A stretch of 64,000 nt of DNA from Njordibacter sp905182035 (GCF_047730075.1 NZ_CP159831.1:1302001-1366000); one strand, 5' to 3'; shown: positions 8,559-17,286, counted from the first letter of the stretch. Made by a program: numbers and translations. The notes: generated by a model not told the origin, from the letters alone.

Positions 8559-9557
8559 CTATTTATCTTGTGATTGGTTATATTGAGCGAAGGCTTTGCT
8601 ATTTTTGCTGTGAATATAATCAGCTACTTTAATAGGTGCATAGTTTGATACATCGTTAACAAACTTTTTGAAATCCCTTGGGTCAACGATCGTATCAGCA
8701 TCTGGGTCAAAAAATATGGGCATAGAGTAGCGTTCGTTGTTAGATCGATTGATGACGCGATGCAAGTTTGAAGATAAATATCCATTGGTCCAGCGATGTA
8801 ATAGATCCCCTATATTGCATACAAAGGTATTTTCAATAGGTGTGGCTTCAACCCACTCTTGTTGTTTATTTAGGACTTGCAGACCACCGTTGTTATCTTG
8901 ATACAAGAGTGTAATGACGCCAAAATCTGTGTGGGGTGCAGCACCAAAACGCTCATCAGCCTCATCCTGTTGGCTTGAACGAGGGTAATACACCAACTGG
9001 CTGCGACCTAGTGGGCTGGTATATCGATGTTCAAAAAAATCAGAGTTCTCTCCCAAACCTACGGCGATGGCTTTAAGTACTTGCCTGCCTAGCAAGCAGG
9101 TTGCATCATAATACGCGAGCAGGTCACGTTTTAATTCGGGCAGTGACGCAGGCCATAAATTATGTGTGATGAGAGGGATTTGGGTTCGTTTAGCCCACAT
9201 TTCATCAGACCAAAATTCTGGCCCAGTAAAAAATATTTCTTTTAAATCGTGGGTTTTTGCGCCTTCTAAGGTGGCCATTTTGGGACCTAACCATCCTCTT
9301 TGGTTGGTATTAACCGCGACTAGGGCTTTTTCTTCCTGACTTAAGTGGAAAAAATGCCGCGAGGCATCTAATGCTTGTTGGATCACTTGAGGATCGATAC
9401 CATGGTTTTTTATATAAAAGAAACCAGTATTTAAAGCCGCTGACATTAAAGGTTTGGATACTTCTGTAACATTGCCTTGTAACATCAGTGGTGCAAAATC
9501 GATGACTGGAATATCTCCAACTGACACAGGTTTTGCTTTTGCATAATCGCGACTCAT
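8559..9557 (-). CDS. 2-oxoglutarate/Fe(II)-dependent dioxygenase (isopenicillin N synthase-like)
   Basis: A 332-residue oxygenase of the IPNS/DIOX type. The N-terminal DIOX_N block is present (VGDIPVIDFAPL, then GFFYIKNHGI), and the jelly-roll core carries the iron ligands: H and D in PHTDFGVITLLYQ (about residue 208-210) and the distal H in NLHRVINRS, followed about ten residues later by the Arg-x-Ser pair (NNERYSMPIFFDP) that binds the 2-oxoglutarate carboxylate. So it should be catalytically competent. It is the last gene of the operon starting at 13924, 30 bp after dctM, which suggests it hydroxylates or ring-opens the compound brought in by the TRAP transporter (inference). The substrate is unknown. 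Confidence 0.88.
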   Translation of the reverse strand: MSRDYAKAKPVSVGDIPVIDFAPLMLQGNVTEVSKPLMSAALNTGFFYIKNHGIDPQVIQQALDASRHFFHLSQEEKALVAVNTNQRGWLGPKMATLEGAKTHDLKEIFFTGPEFWSDEMWAKRTQIPLITHNLWPASLPELKRDLLAYYDATCLLGRQVLKAIAVGLGENSDFFEHRYTSPLGRSQLVYYPRSSQQDEADERFGAAPHTDFGVITLLYQDNNGGLQVLNKQQEWVEATPIENTFVCNIGDLLHRWTNGYLSSNLHRVINRSNNERYSMPIFFDPDADTIVDPRDFKKFVNDVSNYAPIKVADYIHSKNSKAFAQYNQSQDK

Positions 9558-9587
9558 TGCCGTTACTCTTTGTATTTGCTCTTGGAT

Positions 9588-10892
9588 TTAACGCGCCCGT
9601 ATGGTGTCTGGCAGCCAAGTGGCTAATTCAGGCCAAATAACTAGAATGACAATCATCAGCGCCATCAAGCCCACCATAGGCAGGGCTGTTTTAGCGATGT
9701 AAGAAATCTCATGTTTAGTCATGCCTTGTAAGACGAACAAATTAAACCCAATTGGGGGAGTTACTTGCGCCATTTCTACTACCACAACGATAAAAATACC
9801 GAACCAGAGCACGTCAATACCTGCTTGGCGGATCATTGGTTCAACGATGGCCATAGTGAGAACCACGGATGAAATGCCATCTAAGAACATACCTAAGATG
9901 ATGTAAAATACTGTCAATGCCATGATTAGTGTTAAGGGTGACAAACTCATGCTGTCGATAAAAGCTGCCAATGCTCGTGGAATACCAGTAAATCCCATGG
10001 ATAGGGACAAAAACGCAGCACCCATGAGAATTAACGCAATCATTGCTGAAGTTCGGGTGGCGCCTAGCAGACTAGCAACAAATGTATCCCAGTTAAGTGA
10101 CCGCTGGGCCGCAGCTAAGGACAGTGACCCAACAACGCCAACAGCAGCGGCTTCTGTAGCGGTGGCGTAGCCCATGTACATGGAGCCAATGACCGAAAAC
10201 ACTAATAATAGTACAGGCACTAAAAAACGGCTAGTCTTTACCATCTCCACAAAGCTCATAGGAGGTTCTGGGTCAGGGCGGGGGCCTTTACCAAAGTAGT
10301 GCCACAAAATAATGTAGCCCATAAATAAGCCGGCAAGCACTAAGCCTGGCAAAATACCTGCCATAAACAATTTAGTAATAGACTCGTTAATTGTTACGCC
10401 ATATACGATCAAGGTTAATGATGGCGGAATCATTAAACCTAAGGTTGCGGCTCCTGCAAGGGTACCGATGATCATGTGCTCTGGGTAATTCCTAGCACGG
10501 AGCTCTGGAATCGACATTTTACCAACGGTGGTTAGTGTGGCAGCAGATGACCCGGACACGGCAGCAAAAATGGTACAGCCGGCAATGTTGGTGTGGAGTA
10601 AACCCCCAGGTAGCCAGCTCATCCAAGGTGCTAGTCCTTTGAACATGTCTTGGGATAAACGGGTGCGGTATAAAATCTCCCCCATCCATATAAACAGGGG
10701 CAGGGCTGTTAAGGTCCAGCTGGAAGCGCCTGTCCAAATGGTAGTGATCATGGCGTCTCCAGCAGGGCGTACGGTGAACAACTCCATGCCTACCCAAGCT
10801 ACACCCATAAGAGCAAGGCCGATCCAAACAGAGCCGCCTAATAAAGTGAACAAAACCAATAAAAATATGCCTACAGCGTAGAGCTCATTCAT
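9588..10892 (-). CDS. dctM: TRAP transporter large permease, DctM family
   Basis: A 434-residue inner-membrane protein with about twelve hydrophobic segments, the large ion-coupled subunit of a tripartite ATP-independent periplasmic transporter. Family marks include WTGASSWTLTALPLFIWMGEIL near residue 55, the Gly/Ser-rich GCTIFAAVSGSSAATLTTVG around residue 105-124, LGLMIPPSLTLIVYG, and in the second half LDGISSVVLTMAIVEPM and QVTPPIGFNLFVLQG. Length and motifs are normal. The start codon overlaps the dctQ stop by three bases, so the two permeases are translationally coupled. TRAP systems are driven by sodium or proton gradients; with Na+-NQR close by, sodium coupling is plausible. Confidence 0.95.
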   Translation of the reverse strand: MNELYAVGIFLLVLFTLLGGSVWIGLALMGVAWVGMELFTVRPAGDAMITTIWTGASSWTLTALPLFIWMGEILYRTRLSQDMFKGLAPWMSWLPGGLLHTNIAGCTIFAAVSGSSAATLTTVGKMSIPELRARNYPEHMIIGTLAGAATLGLMIPPSLTLIVYGVTINESITKLFMAGILPGLVLAGLFMGYIILWHYFGKGPRPDPEPPMSFVEMVKTSRFLVPVLLLVFSVIGSMYMGYATATEAAAVGVVGSLSLAAAQRSLNWDTFVASLLGATRTSAMIALILMGAAFLSLSMGFTGIPRALAAFIDSMSLSPLTLIMALTVFYIILGMFLDGISSVVLTMAIVEPMIRQAGIDVLWFGIFIVVVVEMAQVTPPIGFNLFVLQGMTKHEISYIAKTALPMVGLMALMIVILVIWPELATWLPDTIRAR

Positions 10893-11602
10893 TCTATTGA
10901 CTCCGTTCTAATTTGAGATTCTCTGGTGACAAGCAGCCTAGTTAAATGGTCCCATACGGCAATAGCCAATAGCACTGAGCCAATAGACATGGCGATTTGT
11001 GGTAACCACATGGGGGTATAGATCCAAACGTTAGCGGGTTGACTCCAAATGTCGCTCCACGTTGTAGGCCATGAACCAAACATAGAGATAACATTCACAA
11101 GCCATTGGGGAACTTGATCTTGCCCTTGAGTAGTGTCGTTGAGCATGGCAGATAATTGGTTGGTTTTAATGGCATAACGGGCAAAGTAAGTGGCAATAAA
11201 TGCAGCAACATACATTGCTAAAGCATCAAGCCTAAACTTGAGCCATTGATTCCAATTTAATAGAACCGATACGCGAATGTGAGCGCCTGTTGTTAGCGCA
11301 TAAGCTAGGGCGAAGAATGATGTGCAAGCCATGGCGTAACCTGCAAATTCAGTTGATCCAGGAAACGCAATGTTGCTCCATCTGGCGATCATTTGCGCCA
11401 CAATAAGTAATAAAATCATCACCATAAAGCAAGCTGCTATAAGCCCAGACAAACGATATAGCTTATCTAACCAGGGCCAAATAGGGGTGAGCCACGACCG
11501 TAATACCTTGGGCTTTAGTAGAGAAGCAAGGCAAACGATTGAGGGTAATACGAACAACAAAAACCACAAAGGTACGCCTAAAACAGGTGACCAATCGTTC
11601 AT
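10889..11602 (-). CDS. dctQ: TRAP transporter small permease, DctQ family
   Basis: A 237-residue membrane protein with four main hydrophobic segments plus an extra N-terminal one (PLWFLLFVLPSIVCLASLL), somewhat longer than the usual 160-220 residues. DctQ signature regions are visible: LIVAQMIARW and FPGSTEFAGYAMACTSFFALAYALTTGAHIRV, the best conserved part of the family. I take the ATG at 11602 rather than an upstream TTG because TTGGAG lies six bases before it. The gene is separated from dctP by a GC-rich hairpin with a U tract, so it is probably expressed at a lower level than the binding protein. Confidence 0.92.
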   Translation of the reverse strand: MNDWSPVLGVPLWFLLFVLPSIVCLASLLKPKVLRSWLTPIWPWLDKLYRLSGLIAACFMVMILLLIVAQMIARWSNIAFPGSTEFAGYAMACTSFFALAYALTTGAHIRVSVLLNWNQWLKFRLDALAMYVAAFIATYFARYAIKTNQLSAMLNDTTQGQDQVPQWLVNVISMFGSWPTTWSDIWSQPANVWIYTPMWLPQIAMSIGSVLLAIAVWDHLTRLLVTRESQIRTESIE

Positions 11603-11615
11603 TGTATTCTCCAAT

Positions 11616-11645
11616 AAAAAATGAGCGGCGGAGGTTCCCGCCGCT
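11616..11645 (-). terminator. hairpin with U tract between dctP and dctQ
   Basis: On the minus strand AGCGGCGG, a six-base loop and CCGCCGCT form an 8-bp all-GC-rich stem (11624-11645), followed two bases later by six T (11616-11621). This is a good intrinsic terminator or processing barrier. It lies between the dctP stop and the dctQ ribosome site, so partial read-through would give more binding protein than permease, a stoichiometry common in TRAP and ABC operons. Confidence 0.75.
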
Positions 11646-11663
11646 AGTTTGACTCAATTGGAA

Positions 11664-12638
11664 TTACTGTGCGTTATACGAGTCTAGAATGGCTTGGCCA
11701 TCACTACCTACGTTAGCTAACCAGTCTGCTGTCATTTTGACACCAATAGCCTTTAGCTCAGACAAGAATACTGGACCAGCATCTTCAACGCTCATGCCAT
11801 TAGATGACAGTTGCTCAAAGTACCAACTGGCAAGCGCTTGTGATTTGGCAGAACATGCTGCACCCGTTTCATCGGCTGCTTTTTGAACTTGACCTTGAGT
11901 GGTGGAATCTAAACCATCCCACACGCCTTTATTAACCATCACGTAGTTACGTGGTAACCAAGCGTTAACCTTGTAGTAATGAGACAAGCTTTCCCATACT
12001 TTACGATCGTACCCTGTTGAGCCAGAAGAAATGAAGGACTCCGCTACGCCTGTTGCCAACGCTTGGCTTAGCTCGGCTGCTTCAATTTGTACTGGAATCA
12101 TACCTAACTCTTCTGCAAAGGTTGCGGTTGCAGAGTTGTATGAACGGAATTTAATACCTTGTGTGTCGGCACTAGATTTTACTTCTTTGTTAAAATAGAA
12201 CCCTTGCCCTGGCCATGGACAGGTGTATAAAGCCACTAAGTTTTGTGCTGACAAAGCTTTGTTGACATAAGGCTTTGCAGCAGCCCAAAGTTTGTCATTG
12301 TCTGCGTAAGTGGTGGCTAAAAACGGTACGTTATCCCACCCTAAAATGGGTAATTCGTTTGCATGGGCAGACATAAAGCGCTCACCAATAGGGGCTTGGC
12401 CTGTTTGTACAGCACGTTTTATTTCACCACCTTTAAAGAGTGAGCCTCCGGCATGTATGGTGATGTCTACATCACCACCGGTATAGTCACGCACTTTGTC
12501 TGCAAACACTACCCCCATTTCGGAGTGGAAATTACTCGCTGAATAAGCCATGGGCATGTCCCATTGCTCGGCCATTGCTGGCGCAGAGATGGCGGCTAAC
12601 GCGGTAGTAGCTGTCAGTAGTTTTTTAATTGATGTCAT
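11664..12638 (-). CDS. dctP: TRAP transporter periplasmic solute-binding protein, DctP family
   Basis: Exported binding protein of 324 residues. The signal peptide is clear (KKLLTATTALAAISAPAMA-EQ). Mature landmarks of the DctP fold are FADKVRDYTGGDVDITIHAGGSLFKGGEI, which forms the first lobe, and GIKFRSYNSATATFAEELG, where the arginine normally makes the salt bridge to the ligand carboxylate, then EAAELSQALATGVAESFISS. The ligand is therefore probably a carboxylate or amino acid. I choose ATG 12638 over 12644 because AAGG is nine bases before it and only about three before the other. It lies 35 bp after the oxidoreductase gene in the same operon. Confidence 0.92.
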   Translation of the reverse strand: MTSIKKLLTATTALAAISAPAMAEQWDMPMAYSASNFHSEMGVVFADKVRDYTGGDVDITIHAGGSLFKGGEIKRAVQTGQAPIGERFMSAHANELPILGWDNVPFLATTYADNDKLWAAAKPYVNKALSAQNLVALYTCPWPGQGFYFNKEVKSSADTQGIKFRSYNSATATFAEELGMIPVQIEAAELSQALATGVAESFISSGSTGYDRKVWESLSHYYKVNAWLPRNYVMVNKGVWDGLDSTTQGQVQKAADETGAACSAKSQALASWYFEQLSSNGMSVEDAGPVFLSELKAIGVKMTADWLANVGSDGQAILDSYNAQ

Positions 12639-12673
12639 AATCATTTACCTTTTTATTGTTGTTGGTATGCTTC

Positions 12674-13924
12674 TTAAATGAAGCGGTTTGGGGAATAAAT
12701 GCTAACGTCTTCTTGCAGCATGTTTCCATTAATCATTTGAGCCAGCATCCAGCCTGTTTTAGGGCCACTGGTTAGGCCGATGTGGTGGTGACCAAAACCT
12801 AAAAACACCCCTGGCTTTTGGGAAATTTCTCCAATGATAGGGATTGAGTCAGAGGGTGCAGGGCGGTGCCCCATCCATTCAGTTTCATGACTCCACGTTA
12901 ATTTAGGAATAGCATGTTTGATGCTGTTGCGCAATAAATCGAAGGCTTTTGCCGAGGGTTTTGCGTCTAACCCCCCAAATTCAACGATGCCAGCAAGTCG
13001 TATTCTATCTTTCATTGGAGTGATAACAAACTTGCTGCCAGCCACCATGACAGGAGCTTTAGGTGTGAAGTTAGGGTGCCATAGGTCAATGTGGTAACCC
13101 CGTTCAGTTTCGAGAGCGACATTAACTCCTAGTTTAGCTGCCAGTTTTTTAGACCAGGCCCCAGTAGCCAATACGGCCACATCACAAAGTATCTTCTGCC
13201 CGTCAATGATTACTGCGTTGAGTTCGTTACCCAGGTAGTCGACATCTTCAAAGCAACCATTTACTTTGACACCTCCGTGGTCAATTACATGCTGTTCTAA
13301 GGCTTGCAAATATGCTCCTGGGTCACTAATTCTGCCGTGATTTTTCATCTTAGCTGCAAAAGTTAAGCTGTCGGCAAAACAGTTGTCATAAGCAGCAAAT
13401 TCTGTGCCATCAAGTTCTGTCCATTTGATGCCATGTTGCGATCTTAGTGACCAGCCAAACGCGTCACTTTCAAAGTGCTTGCGGTTTTTGTATACATAAA
13501 GATAGTCCGTAGGAATAATGAACTTTTCGGCCCCAGTACCTTCAGCCATAGCTAGATGATTGCCGATACTCTCTGATACTAATGGCTGCAGTGCGGCAGC
13601 AGTTTGGCTACAGTTTTTGACGTTTGCTCTACGCAAATATTGCCATAACCAAGGTAACATTCTGGGCAAGTAACGCCATTTTACGAATAGGGGTTCATTG
13701 GGGTCAAGTAACATGCGTGGTGCTTTTGTTAATAATCCTGGGCTGTTGACGGGCACCACAGAACATGAAGCCAGTACGCCACCATTGCCATAGCTAGCGC
13801 GCTGGTCTTGGCTCGATTTATCAATAAGGATGACTTGATGGCCTGCTCGCTGCAACCAAATGGCGGTGGCAATCCCTATAATGCCATTGCCAATGATGGC
13901 AACACGTTTGACTTTTTTTACCAA
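12674..13924 (-). CDS. FAD-dependent oxidoreductase, D-amino-acid dehydrogenase (DadA)-like
   Basis: A 416-residue flavoenzyme of the DAO family. The N-terminal dinucleotide fold is VAIIGNGIIGIATAIWLQRAG with an acidic residue ending strand two (VILID), followed by the DadA-type block ASYGNGGVLASCSV. The second FAD segment VAVLATGAWSKKLAAKLG and the C-terminal GHRPAPSDSIPIIG and FLGFGHHHIGLTSGP are typical. D-amino-acid dehydrogenases oxidise D-amino acids or secondary amines and pass electrons to the respiratory chain. The frame is open to a TTG at 13963, but TTG 13924 has GAGGGA seven bases upstream and leaves the promoter dyad outside the gene, so I prefer it; there is no ATG near. First gene of the operon. 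Confidence 0.85.
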   Translation of the reverse strand: MVKKVKRVAIIGNGIIGIATAIWLQRAGHQVILIDKSSQDQRASYGNGGVLASCSVVPVNSPGLLTKAPRMLLDPNEPLFVKWRYLPRMLPWLWQYLRRANVKNCSQTAAALQPLVSESIGNHLAMAEGTGAEKFIIPTDYLYVYKNRKHFESDAFGWSLRSQHGIKWTELDGTEFAAYDNCFADSLTFAAKMKNHGRISDPGAYLQALEQHVIDHGGVKVNGCFEDVDYLGNELNAVIIDGQKILCDVAVLATGAWSKKLAAKLGVNVALETERGYHIDLWHPNFTPKAPVMVAGSKFVITPMKDRIRLAGIVEFGGLDAKPSAKAFDLLRNSIKHAIPKLTWSHETEWMGHRPAPSDSIPIIGEISQKPGVFLGFGHHHIGLTSGPKTGWMLAQMINGNMLQEDVSIYSPNRFI

Positions 13925-13942
13925 TGCACTATCCCTCAATTT

Positions 13943-13957
13943 ATACTTACTGAGTAT
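13943..13957. promoter_or_regulatory. candidate LysR-type binding site (T-N11-A)
   Basis: ATACT-N5-AGTAT is a perfect 15-bp dyad that contains the T-N11-A pattern of LysR-type regulator sites. It lies in the 99-bp gap between the divergent oxidoreductase operon and the LysR gene, 18 bp before the preferred TTG start of the operon. Assignment to the adjacent LysR protein is inference. Confidence 0.45.
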
Positions 13958-14023
13958 CGCCAATCAATGGTATCATTTCAAATATCAATTTATTCAATAC
14001 CTATAAGTTTAAGTGATGTATAT

Positions 14024-14935
14024 ATGAATCTACGGTTCCGCCAATTACAAGCGCTTCATAAGGTCGTCGAATCTGGCACAGTATCGGCAGCGGCTGAGCA
14101 ATTGAATATTTCCCAACCAGGCGTTTCAAACTTATTGAGTCAACTTGAGCATACCTGTCAACTGAAGTTATTTAACAGACTTAAGGGTAAACTGATCCCT
14201 ACCAATGAGGGTTTGGTTTTGTACAATGAAGTTGACACATTAGTGAGAGGCTTGGCTCATGTAGAGCAGTCCGTTGTCGATTTACAAAATAAGCAGACAA
14301 GTAAACTGCAAATTGCTTCTATTCACGCCTTATCATTTGGGTTTATGCAGGCACAAATTGCACAATTTTCAAGGCAATACGAAAATCTTTCGGTGTCATT
14401 TCAGTCTCAGTACTCACAGAAAATCCAAGAATGGGTTGATGTTGGGCTGTTTGAAATAGGTGTGAGTGAGATGCCAGTTGCTACAGGGCCGTTTAATACC
14501 GTGGTTTTTAAAATCGAAACTCTTTGCGCGATGCCTAGTGATCACCCCCTAGCTTGTCATAAAGTGCTGACACCAAGCTTATTGTCAGGCGAGCCGTTAA
14601 TTATTATGGGACCGCAGCATATGGTCACACGGCGCGCTAAGGAGGCATTCGTGGAAGCTGGAGCAAGGTGGAATCCTGTAGTTCATACGCATTTGTTTGC
14701 TAATAAGTTGAGTTTTATTAAAGAGGGTATGGGGATTGGCTTGGTGGATGTGATTTCCCTACGTAATGATTCTTCTGACAGGTTCATTACTCGCCCGTTT
14801 GCGCCAAATATTAATTTGGATGTGGCTATTATTACCTCGAAGAGTAGACCCGTATCAGATACGGGGCAAGCCTTTCTTGGCCAGCTTGAGTCCCATCTTT
14901 GGGCTAGCTGTAAATCTATTAAAGTGCGGGAGTGA
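14024..14935 (+). CDS. LysR-family transcriptional regulator
   Basis: A 303-residue regulator. The N-terminal winged helix-turn-helix is MNLRFRQLQALHKVVESG, then SVSAAAEQLNISQPGVSNLLSQLE-like sequence and the wing (LFNRLKGKLIPTNEG). The remainder is the two-lobed periplasmic-binding-like effector domain (KLQIASIHALSFG, PLIIMGP, KEGMGIGLVD). ATG 14024 starts exactly at the conserved N terminus; the frame is open further upstream but that part overlaps the oxidoreductase gene on the other strand and looks unlike protein. It is divergent from the catabolic operon and overlaps or abuts the racemase-like gene, so it probably controls both sides (inference). Confidence 0.9.
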   Translation: MNLRFRQLQALHKVVESGTVSAAAEQLNISQPGVSNLLSQLEHTCQLKLFNRLKGKLIPTNEGLVLYNEVDTLVRGLAHVEQSVVDLQNKQTSKLQIASIHALSFGFMQAQIAQFSRQYENLSVSFQSQYSQKIQEWVDVGLFEIGVSEMPVATGPFNTVVFKIETLCAMPSDHPLACHKVLTPSLLSGEPLIIMGPQHMVTRRAKEAFVEAGARWNPVVHTHLFANKLSFIKEGMGIGLVDVISLRNDSSDRFITRPFAPNINLDVAIITSKSRPVSDTGQAFLGQLESHLWASCKSIKVRE

Positions 14936-14943
14936 AGGGTGTT

Positions 14944-15630
14944 ATGCGGCCTATAATTGGTATTCTTATGCTTGACTCACAATTCCCACGTATTTATGGC
15001 GATGTTGGTAATCCCACTACTTGGGGGTTTGATGTTGCAATCGAAGTGGTGCCCAAAGCGACGCCTCAGGCAGTGGTATGCCGTGGGGAGAATTTGTTAG
15101 ACCCATTCATTGCTGCGGGACAGCGATTAGTTAAACAAGGTGTGTCTGGCATTACCACAACCTGTGGTTTCTTGTCTATTTACCAGGACGATCTGTCAAA
15201 GGCATTAGGCGTACCCGTATTAACGTCATCCCTAATGCAAGTAGCCAGTGTTAATGCCACCTTGCCACAGGGAAAATGCGCAGCAATTTTGACGATTTCT
15301 GCTTCAGCGTTAACCTCCGAATATTTATGTGCTGCTAACGTGCCGCTGGATACCCCAATTGGCACCACGGAGGGAGGCTTGGAGTTTAGTCGTTGTATCC
15401 TTAACGATGAGCCTGTTCTCAATGTTGAACTGGCAAGAAAAGACAACATTAACTCGGCCTGCGCACTCGTGCAGTCAGACCCAAGTATTGGCGCATTAGT
15501 ATTGGAATGTACTAATATGGTGCCATATGCAGCAGATATTGCCACTGCTACTGGCTTACCAGTTTATAGTATGTATAACCTCATTAGTTGGTTTGAGACG
15601 AGTCTAGCGCCACCACAGTTTACGAGTTAG
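14944..15630 (+). CDS. aspartate/glutamate racemase-superfamily protein
   Basis: A 228-residue cytosolic protein of the Asp/Glu/hydantoin racemase superfamily. The two catalytic cysteines expected for cofactor-independent proton transfer are in GITTTCGFLSIYQ (about residue 65) and VLECTNMVPYA (about residue 188). The N terminus GILMLDSQFPRIYGDVGNPTTW is typical of uncharacterised members found beside amino-acid or hydantoin genes. I use ATG 14944, preceded by GAAGGG; a GTG at 14932 overlapping the LysR stop is possible. It follows LysR directly. Together with a DadA-like oxidase in the opposite operon it suggests handling of both enantiomers of an amino acid or related carboxylate (inference). 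Confidence 0.82.
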   Translation: MRPIIGILMLDSQFPRIYGDVGNPTTWGFDVAIEVVPKATPQAVVCRGENLLDPFIAAGQRLVKQGVSGITTTCGFLSIYQDDLSKALGVPVLTSSLMQVASVNATLPQGKCAAILTISASALTSEYLCAANVPLDTPIGTTEGGLEFSRCILNDEPVLNVELARKDNINSACALVQSDPSIGALVLECTNMVPYAADIATATGLPVYSMYNLISWFETSLAPPQFTS

Positions 15631-15693
15631 ATTTAGCTTAAATGTGCTTGACCTTTATAGGTTTAAATAATGCTTAATATTTGCCGTAGTCGT

Positions 15694-15722
15694 TTGCCAA
15701 ATCTGGCTATTTCCACGATAAT
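15694..15722 (+). promoter_or_regulatory. sigma70-type promoter of gap
   Basis: TTGCCA (15694-15699), a 17-bp spacer and GATAAT (15717-15722): each hexamer matches the consensus at five of six positions with ideal spacing. It points to the GAPDH gene and predicts a leader of about 80 nt. Confidence 0.6.
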
Positions 15723-15808
15723 ATGTGCTCCCAATGATGGGTAACTAAAAGGTTAAACACCTGAACCGCAACCAAGCCGTTTTTATACGGTGAACAAAGG
15801 GACTCACT

Positions 15809-17245
15809 GTGAGCCAAGAACAAGTGTTTTCAGACTGGAAAGACCGTGAAGCGTTAGCCGAAGCCATGATCCCCTTGATTGGTAAAATCTACCGCGAAGA
15901 TAATGTAGAGGTTTCCGTATTCGGCCGCTCTGTTGTGAATCGTTCTGTCATTAGTATTCTTAAATCCCATCGTGCAGCACGCATGCTGGAACACACCAAG
16001 TTATCTGTCCATGAAACTTTCCCAGTAATTGAAGTGCTGCAGAGCCTGGCGCTATCTAACGTACATGTAGATATTGGTAAGTTGGCCATAGGTTTCCGTG
16101 ATAACGGTGCTGGCCAAAGTTTACAAAGCTATGTTGCTGCTGCCTTAATTGGTGCGGTAAATAAAGACAGTGCTAAAACTCAGGCAGATGTGGTGCTTTA
16201 TGGCTTTGGCCGTATTGGTCGCTTGTTAGCCCGTTTGTTGATTGAGAAGACTGGTGGCGGTCAAAGCTTGCGTTTGCGTGCCATCGTGGTGCGTAAAGGT
16301 GGAGATAACGACCTTGCTAAGCGAGCTAGTTTGTTGCGTCGCGATTCAGTGCACGGCACTTTTCAAGGTACGATTACTGTAGATGAAGAACAAAATGCTT
16401 TGATTGCTAACGGTAATGTCATTCAGGTAATTTATGCAAGTTCGCCAGATTCAATTGATTACACCGATTATGGCATTAGTAATGCCGTTGTAATTGATAA
16501 CACTGGTAAGTGGCGTGACGAAGATGGTTTATCTTTGCACTTGCGTGCTAACGGGGTGTCTAAAGTAATGTTAACAGCGCCAGGTAAGGGCATTAAAAAC
16601 GTCGTTATGGGTGTTAACCAAAAAGATATTGAAGACACAGATACCATATTGTCTGCAGCCTCATGCACCACTAACGCCATCACCCCTATTTTGAAAGCAT
16701 TGAATGACAAGTATGGCGTAGCCAACGGCCACGTTGAAACTGTGCATGCCTATACTAATGATCAAAACTTAATTGATAACTATCATAAAGGCGATCGTCG
16801 TGGGCGCGCAGCTGGTCTTAATATGGTTATTACGGAAACGGGTGCGGCTAAAGCCGTGTCTAAAGCTTTGCCTGAATTAGAAGGCAAATTAACCGGTAAT
16901 GCTATTCGAGTGCCAACGCCTAACGTTTCTATGGCGATTCTTAACCTTAACCTTGATTCAGAAGTTGAACGTGATGAGCTAAATGATTATTTGCGTCATA
17001 TGGCTTTGCACTCTGATTTGCAAAAACAAATTGACTACACAGATTCTCCTGAAGCCGTGTCTAGTGATTTTGTAGGTTCTCGTGCCGCTGGCGTGGTAGA
17101 TGGTTTGGCGACTGTCGCTACGGGCAAGAAGAACTGTGTGGTTTATGTTTGGTATGATAATGAGTTTGGTTATTCTTGTCAGGTGATTCGTATGTTGCAG
17201 CATGTAACTAACACAGGATTACCAGCGTTCCCTGTCGAAGACTAG
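15809..17245 (+). CDS. gap: glyceraldehyde-3-phosphate dehydrogenase, long form
   Basis: A 478-residue GAPDH catalysing the NAD(P)-linked oxidation of glyceraldehyde-3-phosphate. The usual enzyme is about 330 residues; here a 120-130-residue N-terminal extension (DWKDREALAEAMIPLIGKIY and onwards) precedes the Rossmann motif LYGFGRIGRLLARLL. The catalytic cysteine lies in SAASCTTNAITP, followed by VHAYTNDQ and the C-terminal YVWYDNEFGYSCQ. Pseudomonads and marine gammaproteobacteria have this long class next to mfd or nqr. The start is GTG with AAGGGA six bases upstream. A good promoter precedes it and a strong terminator follows, so it is monocistronic. Confidence 0.95.
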   Translation: MSQEQVFSDWKDREALAEAMIPLIGKIYREDNVEVSVFGRSVVNRSVISILKSHRAARMLEHTKLSVHETFPVIEVLQSLALSNVHVDIGKLAIGFRDNGAGQSLQSYVAAALIGAVNKDSAKTQADVVLYGFGRIGRLLARLLIEKTGGGQSLRLRAIVVRKGGDNDLAKRASLLRRDSVHGTFQGTITVDEEQNALIANGNVIQVIYASSPDSIDYTDYGISNAVVIDNTGKWRDEDGLSLHLRANGVSKVMLTAPGKGIKNVVMGVNQKDIEDTDTILSAASCTTNAITPILKALNDKYGVANGHVETVHAYTNDQNLIDNYHKGDRRGRAAGLNMVITETGAAKAVSKALPELEGKLTGNAIRVPTPNVSMAILNLNLDSEVERDELNDYLRHMALHSDLQKQIDYTDSPEAVSSDFVGSRAAGVVDGLATVATGKKNCVVYVWYDNEFGYSCQVIRMLQHVTNTGLPAFPVED

Positions 17246-17286
17246 ATCTTCAAGCTGTTGTGCTCCTGTTAATGACTCAATTTAAT

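Noticed and set aside
13808..14023. Longer N terminus of the LysR gene
   Set aside because: It would overlap the divergent oxidoreductase gene and its promoter dyad, and the added residues are unlike LysR proteins.
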